DNA from: Tachypleus tridentatus
Taxonomy: Eukaryota > Arthropoda > Merostomata > Xiphosura > Limulidae
DNA: 64,000 nt
Direction of reading: 5' to 3'
NCBI RefSeq assembly: GCF_004210375.1
Contig: NC_134830.1
Span: forward strand, 9,734,001-9,798,000
The notes under the pieces are model-generated. The model had not been told where the DNA came from. It was given only the letters and a program-made list of their open reading frames with translations, and searched no databases. How positions within the stretch are numbered: position 1 is the first letter of the stretch; each line of letters starts with the position of its first letter. The position numbers and the translations under genes were made by a program. Shown one piece after another: positions 55,974 to 64,000 of this stretch.

Positions 55974-56412
55974 ACAATTGCTTCTTTTATCTATGACCTT
56001 TGCACTTGGTTGCTAAGCCTTTTAAGCTTGCACATGTGGAGGAATATCAAACAAAATTGTTTTATATATACAATATATGTATATATAACCAAAAATAACT
56101 ATACCATAGAATTCCAGTTATTTATTAAGCTTAATAACGAAGAAGCAGACTGAAGACACAACCAGCTTAATAACCAAGAAGCAGACTGAAGACACAACCA
56201 GCTTAATAACTAAGAAGCAGACTAAAGACACAACCTACCATCTTCAAATTGCGATTCAAAAGAACGTGGTAGCCTTTTCACAGTATAAAATGGCTGAGAA
56301 AAACCCTGCAGGTGGGGGGACATTCTAAGCTATCGATTGGTTATTCATGTCATACGTTCAATTACGTGTATGTAAAGGACCTTTTCTAAAAACTGAAAGA
56401 TTTGAAAGGGGC
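55974..56412. repeat. Unclassified dispersed repeat, copy B
   Basis: This is the partner of 49128-49560. It shares GGTTGCTAAGCCTT at 56008, CAAACAAAATTGTTTTAT, ATATAACCAAAA and a GAATTCCAGTTATTTATTAA-like segment, in the same order and orientation. Its middle has been expanded by the three-copy 36-bp repeat at 56128-56235. Confidence 0.55.
56128..56235. repeat. 36-bp tandem repeat, three copies
   Basis: Units at 56128-56163, 56164-56199 and 56200-56235 begin AGCTTAATAAC and end GACACAACC, differing at only a few bases. The near identity shows a recent local expansion inside dispersed repeat copy B. Confidence 0.95.
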
Positions 56413-57039
56413 AACTGATTCAGTATATAACCCATCTATCTAGAAATAATCAAACTGTGACTGTATATTACAAAATACTAGTCCACTAAAACTTAGCCAA
56501 GAGTAAAGGTCAGTCTTGTATTACTGGATACGTTATGAGTGTACGTGTACCCCGTCAAGACGTGACTGAAGGGTCAATATAATAAAAATTGTTTATATAT
56601 ATTGCATTATGAGACTTAGCATATGTATTTTCATATTATAATACATTGTCATTCTAGCATAAAAAAAAATTATAATTTTGTTCATGATGGTTATGAGGTT
56701 GGTCAAGTGACAGGCCCCCACATATTTAGAGTATAGAAAACAACAAAATATAACGTCTTACTGGAAACAAACATTTTAAATGTATTTGTGAAGGTTTTGA
56801 GATTTTTGGAATAAAGAATAGGTTTTTTTAATCAAACATGAAGCCACCTTGTGCCCAGACGAGTAACTAAACAGTATTTTCATATCTTTACAAAAAATCT
56901 GGTTCAGTACAAAAAATTGTAATCTTTAGTTAAATTATTCTAAATTTTGTGAAGACATACAAGGTGTAGTGCAAATACTTAATGTGTATATTCTACCTAG
57001 CCCATTGCAAAAGGGTTAATCAGAATATTTCTAAGTGAG
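56413..57039. other. AT-rich intergenic sequence, nothing recognised
   Basis: I see no gene, RNA or defined element here. The stretch lies between the dispersed repeat copy B and the minisatellite-like array. Confidence 0.5.
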
Positions 57040-58440
57040 CCAGGTAACGTAACTTAGATTGTGTAATGTTTAGTCCAACCAGAAAACATGTAATCAGAAC
57101 ATATAATGTCTAGCTTCAAACCAATTATGATTATTAATGTTTAACTCTACCAGGAAACCTAAATCAGGACTGAGATTTGTCTGTTTTTACCAGGAAACAA
57201 CTAATCAAGGTTTATGTAACCTGAATCCATTTTACCTAGCACAGACAGAAAACATGATCAAGATAACATATATAGTGAACTATGAAATGGTTTCAGAATG
57301 GTGTAATGTGTATCTCTGACAGGAAACCCACAATGATAGTGATTAAGGTCTAGCTAATTCTCAAAATGTATCATCAGAATATGTTATGTTTACCTTCAGC
57401 AAGCACAAGTAAGATGATGTGTCATATTCAGGAAACATGTAATCAAGTTGCCTTAAAGGAAACATGGTAACATAATCTAACTGGTACATCTAGTTAAGTC
57501 AGGAAACATGTAATCAAGTTGTTGTAATATCTAGCCTTAAAAGGTAACATAATCTAACTGGTACATCTAGTTAAGTCAGGAAACATGTAATCCGGTTAAT
57601 TTAGTGTTGTGTTCTTTTGAGAATCATATATTGTCCAGCTCTGTAGTATCATATAGCAAAATGCATACTGTTTAGCTCAGCTACAGGACAAACATGGTAA
57701 TTCAACACTCAAGAAGCCAGGAGATGTAAATGGCATAATGTATACCTAGGCAATAAAAACAAAAAGCAATACTGCATGTGTCATAATGTATAGCTACACA
57801 AAGAAATATGCAACTGCAAAAGTATAACAACTAATTTTATCAGGAAACATAATTAGGGTCATATAATATATTGCTCTACGAAAAATATGATTAGAATGTA
57901 TGATGTGTCGTTCCAGCAGGACAATATAACAACTATAATTAGAAGTACATACAATAAAGCTCAAGTTCTAACTAACTCTTTCAGGAAAGATGTAATTAGT
58001 ATTATACAATACGTAGCTCCACTAGGAAACGTAAATAACTTAATGTAATGTTCTTCCAAAAAATATGGAATGAGGAAGATTGTAAAATATATCTTACTCA
58101 AGAAAACCAATTATAATGTATAGTATTTACCTTATCTGTTCAACATCATGTAGAAATGTAATGTCCCTATCGACCAGAAACACAATCAGGATGATACAAT
58201 GTATAGCTGTATTATGAAACATGTCTAGCTCTACTGGGAACTATAATCAAAGTGGATAATATCTGGTGTTCCATGTCTAACCACAAAACAGCATGTAATT
58301 ATGTTGGTGTAATACGTTATTCCACTTAAAACAAAGCTGACATGATGTCTAGCTCAGTCAGGAAACATGCTATCAAAATACATACTTTTCAGTTCTACTT
58401 GAAAAGATAATCACAGTAAAGTAACCTAAAGCTTGGACAA
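57040..58440. repeat. Degenerate minisatellite, about 45-bp unit
   Basis: Many diverged units follow the pattern TCTAGCTCTACCAGGAAAC then ATGTAATCAGAATG(A/T) and ATATAATG. Clear units occur near 57070, 57150, 57425, 57505, 57590, 57840, 57980, 58180 and 58360. Around 57440-57600 an ~80-bp segment containing CATAATCTAACTGGTACATC is duplicated almost exactly. One related unit lies in the last EFTUD2 intron. Confidence 0.65.
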
Positions 58441-59400
58441 AAATGGCTTTAAATATCCTGGACTTATTAAACCAACCATATTAATAACAACTTTTAGCGA
58501 ACACATTAAAACAAGAACTTTATCTAAATATTTTGATTAAAATCAATAAAATTAATGTGAAAAACAAACATTTGCTGAAACTGATGTAACTAAATCTGGT
58601 GCGTTGCATGATGTTTCAAGGATCTTACAAAATTCCATATCATTTTGTGACTTGAATTATGCTGTGTGGTCAAGTGTCATTTGCACCATATTCTGACTTT
58701 ATCAACATTCTATTTGATGAAGAATTGATTATTCTTTCCTTGTTGCAATGTAACAAATGAAAATTTGCTGATACCAAACATTTTGGTCAAATCATCACAT
58801 AGCTGATTCTTACAAGTACAGACATGCAAAGCAAATGATGCAATTAAAGCAAACCTATTTAATTGAGCGTGCATGTATGAGAGAAAGCACTAGTCTTTTT
58901 TTTCTTAGTTACAGTGAGTTAGAAGGTAGGCATGTATGTGTAGGAGAGGAAAAGGAGTCCACATGAAGCCTCTACAACATTTAATTTTAACAAATCATTG
59001 ATCGAATAATTACAAGTCCTACTCAGAGAAGAAATGCAAATAGCCTTCATGACACATTACCCAAAAAATCTTGAGTTTCAGTCATATTTGAGAATCTAAT
59101 TGTTATTATTGATTGTTTCCCAGCTTGTGTGACACTCAATATTACTGGTAAATATTGCTGAAGTAGGTAACTTGGAACTAGCTAACAAGTCAAGCATTCA
59201 TTGACAAACAGCAGCAGTAACCCATAATTTATTCACTTTAAAAACTAAAGAACCAAGGAAGGGCTATAATGTAATGGTGATGATTAAATATGTTTAAATA
59301 AGAATTGAGATATCATTAACAGATATTCAAGTTTCAAAGAGGTTTGCTTCATTGAGGATAGGAGTGGTACAAAAATCTGCAGGAAGGACCATCTTAAATG
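58441..59400. other. AT-rich intergenic sequence, nothing recognised
   Basis: No coding frame, RNA gene or transposon is recognisable in this stretch. Confidence 0.5.
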
Positions 59401-59612
59401 GTTTGTTTTGTTTGTTGAATTTCACACAAAGCAACTTGATGACCCAAAGTCTGAAATGACAGACCACCAACTCTTGCACTATTTGTTTACTAACAAATAG
59501 TGTACTTGACTCATCACATATAATACCCCATGACTGAAAAGGCAAATGTTCAGTGAAGGGTCTTGAACCACAGATGGCAATTCAAGTGCCATAACCAACC
59601 AGACCATAGTCA
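59401..59612 (-). mobile_element. tRNA-derived SINE, old copy
   Basis: On the minus strand a tRNA-like head lies at the right end. Its B box reads GGTTCAAGACCC (complement of 59558-59569), close to the pol III consensus, and a GTCTGGTTGGTTATGGC-type A-box region lies upstream. The element ends at the left in CAAACAAAACAAAC. Body pieces ACCACCAACTCTTG, AACAAATAGTG and TGACTGAAAAGGC match, from memory, a SINE abundant in horseshoe crabs. Possible target-site duplications AAATGG flank it (59396-59401 and near 59614), but these are short. Confidence 0.7.
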
Positions 59613-60005
59613 CAAATGGGTTAGTGTACTAACTGAAGGAGAGGGGTAGAAGTAATAGTTTGTCAAAGTTGGAAAGAGTAAATTACATACAGAAGAAGTA
59701 AAACCAAATGTGACTGAGATATTGTAGAATAAATTAAAAGAAATTTTATGAGCTAAATACAGCAAATAAAAAAATTACAAAACAACTGAGTAACATGCAG
59801 AGTAACCTATTTTATGAATGGAAAAGAGACAAACGTGTAGTTTGAAAGAGAAGTTGGGGATTTAAAATTAAATAGAATTTTTAAGAACACAAACATTCAT
59901 GAATTAGGAAAAAAATCAAAAAGTAGGCTAGTAAAAATGTGAAAGAAAAATTAAGAATTACTAGAAAAGATCCATCAGTTTATCTGGAAACTGTCCAACC
60001 AAACC
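59613..60005. other. AT-rich intergenic sequence, nothing recognised
   Basis: Adenine-rich on the plus strand, with no gene or element recognised between the SINE and the hAT-type MITE. Confidence 0.5.
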
Positions 60006-60013
60006 AAGTAGAC

Positions 60014-60151
60014 CAGGGGTTCCCAACCTTTTGGCACTCGCGACTTAGAAATGTAATTGATGAAATAAAATTAATGTTATCCCAAGCTACTTCTAACAAG
60101 GCTACACGGCTCCCCTGCCAAGGCTTTAGACCCACTGGTTGGGAACCCCTG
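60014..60151. mobile_element. hAT-type MITE (138 bp) with 8-bp target-site duplication
   Basis: The element begins CAGGGGTTCCCAACC and ends with its perfect inverse complement GGTTGGGAACCCCTG, giving 15-bp terminal inverted repeats. It is flanked on both sides by the identical 8-mer AAGTAGAC (60006-60013 and 60152-60159). An 8-bp duplication and CAGGGGTT-type termini are the marks of the hAT superfamily. The 108 bp between the termini is too short for a transposase, so it is a non-autonomous element moved in trans. The CTTTTGGCACTCGCGAC stretch just inside the left end also fits Charlie-like hAT families. Confidence 0.92.
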
Positions 60152-60634
60152 AAGTAGACTTAAGAAAGTGGCCAAGAACTATATTAATAAAATTTTAACC
60201 AGAAAAAACAAAAACTGCAACGTATGCAAATCTATTGAAGAGGATTTCTTGGTAAAGTTATAGGAATAAGAAATTGTTTGAGACGGGGAATGTGTGTATA
60301 CATGAGAGGTATGACAAGTAGAGGGCACGGGTTTGGAATAAAAAATGTACTGCAAGGAATGAAAGTGGAATAATTGATAGAAAATTTAATAAAAGTTAAA
60401 GAGTCCAGAGCAAGGTGTTGAGTTGAACGAATTTTTTTAAACTTGAAAACAATGATAAAGTATTAGTAACTATAAACAAAATGCTTGTTGTCTTTTAGTG
60501 TAATGAAACAGAAAGGAAGATATGCACTTAACTTACAAACTGGGAAATAAAGCAGAAAGTAAAGTATCATTATAAAATGCAACAAATACACTAATGACAA
60601 GAATGTTTAATGAAAAACAAAATCAGGATTTTGA

Positions 60635-60650
60635 TTGGTTGGTTGGTTGG
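60635..60650. repeat. (TTGG)4 microsatellite
   Basis: Four perfect TTGG units lie between the MITE and the Jockey 3' end. Confidence 0.9.
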
Positions 60651-60744
60651 TAAAAAAACTGGTAAAAAAATTAAAGTAAAATTATTAAAATTCATACAAA
60701 TTCATCATGTTAAAATGAAGTCTAATTTTTGAATTAACTTAAAT

Positions 60745-61263
60745 AGCTTTAAAATGGCCAATGGGCCCTAAAAAAACTAAAAACATTTGTACAGTTAACA
60801 GTGTCACCATTGCCAATTACACTGTCCAACGTCAGGGGTAAACAGTGGGTCAAAGCATGTCTAAAATGGTGCCGTTGTTGAGAGTTGTAACAACAGCATG
60901 ATAATAAAATTTTGACTAGTGTGACCTGAGTGTCGCACAGACCACACACTGGTGCATCAGTCAAGATAAAAGAAAACAATGATTTAACAAACTGTGACCA
61001 ATGGGTAATCTAGTTAGGACAACTTCTTTCTGATCCTTGTTAAAACAAGGCAACCAAAGTTCAATAGAGGGTGTAATCTGGAAAAGCTTGTTTTCATATT
61101 TCTCACTCCAAGTTAACTGCCAACTGGAGCAGAGCCGAGCCTTGAATACGGGACCATAGTCTGTATATAGAAGAGGCACAGTAGTGATGTCAGCAAGTTT
61201 GTTCCTATGAATACAAACATAGCCAGTTGTGTATCGATGGCTTACAGATAGTGGCAGGATCAA
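60745..61263 (-). pseudogene. Jockey RNase H and C-terminal tail remnant
   Basis: The frame 61263-60961 encodes a degenerate RNase H end (YTTGYVCIHRNKLADI), then YTDYGPVFKARLCSSWQLTW and VVLTRLPIGHSLLNHCFLLS. A second frame continues DAPVCGLCDTQVTLVKILLS and QQRHHFRHALTHCLPLTLDS to the family's C-terminus. The CGLCDTQ...LL..C pattern is the cysteine motif that usually ends Jockey ORF2. It directly follows the endonuclease remnant because the polymerase domain is deleted. Confidence 0.8.
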
Positions 61264-61299
61264 GTTCTGAGAGAACAGTGAAAGAGAGTCAGTTGGCCT

Positions 61300-62000
61300 G
61301 GTTTAATTTCAACTGAGGCTTGTATGAAAGGTGGCAATGACTAGGGCTAGTCTCCCTATGAAAGGAAAATGATCATTACCATGTGGGTAACTGTTAATCT
61401 CCAAAAAGAAATGAGAGAAAAGTGAAGGGGAGCAGATAGACATCAATAGCAATAAAAGACTGACTAGGTGCATGAAAATAGGTACAAGAACCGTATTGTT
61501 CTGCTGGGAGAAAGGTTGTGGTCCAAAAGCATACACTCTATGAAACGACCTCTCTCATCAAAATCAGCACCACCCTCAGAGGGGATTATGTCTATTAAAA
61601 TCCTCCAGGATTGAAAAGGGAGCTGGTAACTGCTCAGTGATGGCATAAAGGTCTGAATAATTGTAGGTCTCTCCAGGAGCCATATAGAGAGAACAAACAG
61701 TGATGGTACAACCCAAGGAAACATGGATGGCTACAGACTTCAAGGGTGTAACAAGTGGTAAAGACAGGAAGAGCACATGCTGATCAAACAGCAGTTCCAC
61801 CCCTTCATGCACTTCTCCATCACATAACCTGTCATTTCTGTACAAAGAAAGCTGCCAAAATGTGACTGCATCGGCAGGTTTCAGAAAAATTTCCTATAAA
61901 GAGAAACGCACACACACAGGGTGATAAGACATAATCAAATCCTTAATGTCATCTATATATCTGAATGAAAACCTTTCAGTTTACAACCACGTCATTTTTC
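61300..62000 (-). pseudogene. Jockey ORF2 endonuclease-domain remnant, second copy
   Basis: Visible pieces are LYRNDRLCDGEVHEGVELLF, SLGCTITVCSLYMAPGETYN, YSDLYAITEQLPAPFSILED and FNRHNPL. A later frame gives LFSHFFLEINSYPHGNDHFP with the conserved DHFP motif, and a final QLKLNQAN...LSFTVLSELDPAT piece. The catalytic GDFN of the family is changed to EDFN. Several frameshifts and stops rule out a functional product. Confidence 0.78.
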
Positions 62001-62107
62001 TTTGTAAAAAAAAAGTCTTTCAGCTTCCATGGGTTCTGCCCCAAATTGAGTGGGTAGATCTCTGTCAGTAGAAGTAGAGTCCAGTAACTAAGGTCAAGAA
62101 TGAATAA

Positions 62108-62735
62108 TCATTTGAAATTTTGGGACCGAAGACAATGGGCCTGAGAATATGCCAGAAGCTGGGTCAAAGGAGATGGAACCGAGCACCCATAGGAAGGATT
62201 GGTAGGAACAGAGGTTGGAATAGACATTGACTCATTTACTCTATTAGCTACAGGGATCAAAAGACTCTTCACATAATTGGAGAATAACTCTAATAGAGGC
62301 ACAGAAAGATCCAGCTGCACTCCCACTATAGAAATTGAATGGTGTGCAGCAGCAAATGTACAAGATGGAGTGGTGGGCAATAACTTTTTGAGCCTTGGGG
62401 TAAGAAATGTGAATAGTTTTCAAATGCTGTACCTCTTTTACCTCCACCCACAAAGAGCAAGAACGAATGTAAGAGGGAAGAGAGCCACTACAATTAACAT
62501 AATGAAAGTCCATTTCCCACTCATAGGCATCATGGTACTTGCAACCACAATGAGCACATTAAGGAACCATGACATGATGCCTTCGAGGGACAAAATCACT
62601 GACACTGGAAACATCTGAGGGGTTCAAAATATGTGGTCATACCTTACAATTTAAATAATGTGCCTTTATGGTGGCAGGTAGTCATGTGATGTAAACATCA
62701 AAATTAGACTGGTTGGTATCATAATTCCATCTTAT
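62108..62735 (-). pseudogene. Jockey ORF1 (gag-like) remnant, second copy
   Basis: One frame encodes a knuckle-like CAHCGCKYHDAYEWEMDFHY followed by VNCSGSLPSYIRSCSLWVE and a KEVQHLKTI segment. A second frame continues with SIVGVQLDLSVPLLELFSNY, VKSLLIPVANRVNESMSIPT and SVPTNPSYGC. This is the end of the zinc-knuckle region and the serine/proline-rich C-terminus of ORF1. It corresponds to 42780-43610 in the first copy. It is frameshifted and nonfunctional. Confidence 0.72.
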
Positions 62736-62754
62736 TTAAAACCAAATAACTGGG

Positions 62755-62855
62755 TAACATGCATGACAGCAAAATTTGGATCACTGTGACCTGGGTGTCA
62801 CACACATTGGTGTATTAATCCAAGATACAGGAGGTAAACTGAAAGTATAGAACCT
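62755..62855 (-). mobile_element. Extra Jockey fragment abutting the second copy
   Basis: The segment containing TGTGACCTGGGTGTCACACA and TTGGTGTATTAATCCAAGAT aligns with the RNase H 3' part at about 60890-60967. It is followed by GTAAACTGAAAGTATAGAAC, which matches the 5'-region motif near 44216. It is thus a small mosaic of 3' and 5' family sequence. Confidence 0.5.
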
Positions 62856-64000
62856 TATATGAATATGAAAGAGTAAGTAGAAAACAGCAAAAAAAAAGTT
62901 AAAGATGCTTTGATATGGAAAATATGAGAAACATAGTGTGAATAAATATAAATACATAAAGAGATTTATAGAAAATTAGGACAAAAGCGGACACAAATTT
63001 ACACTTTTCAAACTTATTTACAATTTTATGTTCAAACTGTATTAAAATGTCCCTCAGGATCCAAGGGGTGTTTTTTTTTACACTACAGTTTTTTGAACAT
63101 TAAAATTAAGTCAAATTCAGAAATTCACAACAAGGGTGGTTTTGGATGTATCTTTGAGACTATTTCAAGACACATTTTCATTTATAAAGTGACAAATTTT
63201 TAAATAAAATACAGCATCCTCAAATCTACATACTAGCTAATACTACCTACTTCGTCTTGGGTTTGTAGCTTCATTTTTATTATCATAAAATATACAATAA
63301 TCTTGTTTTCTGTCCAAGTTGAACTTGAAATAAGGAATCCAATTTGATGATAATGCTCGTACATTAGGCACAACTTGGAGTAAATTCAGGGTATTTCAAT
63401 AAAGCCATGTTCTTAGTATCATTAATTAAGCAACTGTCAACCTCTTAAGCTTCTGCTATGACCTTTTTACATTTAGTTTTCAATATAGATACAAAATACT
63501 TTAGCTGCAATTTGATAAGGAATCATAATAGTTGGTCGTAAACTGAGCAGACAGACACTTTAAATACAGCTACAGACATAATACTGTGCTTAGCTTACTG
63601 AACATATATGAAGGTGGTTCAAAACAGTTCCCGAATACCTCTGTGTGTCATATGGAAACTTCCACGCTTCTTTTGCTTGGATGTTAAGCTTGTGATGCAT
63701 TAATGTATTTCACTTATCTAATCACTTTTTGCAGGTCCAGTGCTAAAAGAGTGTGGAAAGTGCCTTCTTTCTAGCCAATAAAATGTCCAAAAATTTCAGG
63801 TCAAATTAAGAAAAAGTGAATTGGATATTAGTTAAACAAAATGTCCACTACTAGCTTGTCAGGAGACCTGTTAGCGCTTGAAAAAAACAGCATGTATGTT
63901 ATAAACCAATGTTAAAAAAAAGCCAAGACACAACCATACTACCCCAGAATGTATACAAACACTTTCACAATACTTATTAGTGTATTATTATAAAGATTGT
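62856..64000. other. AT-rich intergenic sequence, nothing recognised
   Basis: No reading frame with family resemblance, RNA gene or defined element is visible to the right end of the window. Confidence 0.5.

Larger units (their letters stand above)
60745..62740 (-). mobile_element. Jockey-type retrotransposon lacking its reverse transcriptase
   Basis: On the minus strand, 62740-62110 is ORF1, 62000-61300 is the endonuclease domain, and 61263-60745 is the RNase H C-terminus and tail. The reverse transcriptase domain, which should take up well over 1.5 kb between endonuclease and RNase H, is missing; the two flanking parts meet near 61260-61300. Stops and indels break every frame. Its domains match the copy at 41901-44290 and the fragment at 51118-51565. 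Confidence 0.85.

Noticed and set aside
59939..60157. 72-codon open frame across the hAT MITE
   Set aside because: The frame runs through both terminal inverted repeats of a non-coding element and is incidental.

Overview
The window is animal nuclear DNA with no bacterial or viral gene organisation. It falls into two parts. Positions 1-41400 are one uninterrupted satellite array of about 200 head-to-tail AT-rich monomers of roughly 205 bp. The array runs off the left edge and stops at a 500-base run of N (41401-41900), a placeholder-sized assembly gap. Positions 41901-64000 are AT-rich, intron-like and intergenic DNA with many degenerate tandem repeats, old retrotransposon pieces and one recognisable host gene.

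That gene, on the plus strand, is the 3' end of EFTUD2 (Snu114 / U5-116K), the GTPase of the U5 snRNP. Five exons (45864-45951, 46942-47155, 53698-53851, 54174-54281, 54414-54509) join in frame through four GT-AG introns and encode the last ~219 residues, covering part of domain IV and all of domain V. The rest of the gene (about three quarters of the protein) must lie to the left, in the gap or beyond the satellite. If the scaffold is correct, a >41 kb satellite sits inside an EFTUD2 intron; otherwise the join across the gap is wrong.

The mobile elements are mostly decayed Jockey-type non-LTR retrotransposons on the minus strand: a 5' half next to the gap (41901-44290), a copy lacking its reverse transcriptase (60745-62740), and RNase H fragments at 51118-51565 and 62755-62830. 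There is also a fragment of a second non-LTR reverse transcriptase tail (51995-52330), two tRNA-derived SINE remnants (47543-47640, 59401-59612) and a hAT-type MITE with perfect 8-bp target-site duplications (60014-60151). Several introns and the 3' flank hold degenerate minisatellites. Two of these begin at EFTUD2 splice sites, so that intronic copies repeat the exon edge.

Organism: an arthropod-like invertebrate. From memory, the SINEs and the Jockey family resemble repeats of horseshoe crabs (Xiphosura), but this was not checked against a database.
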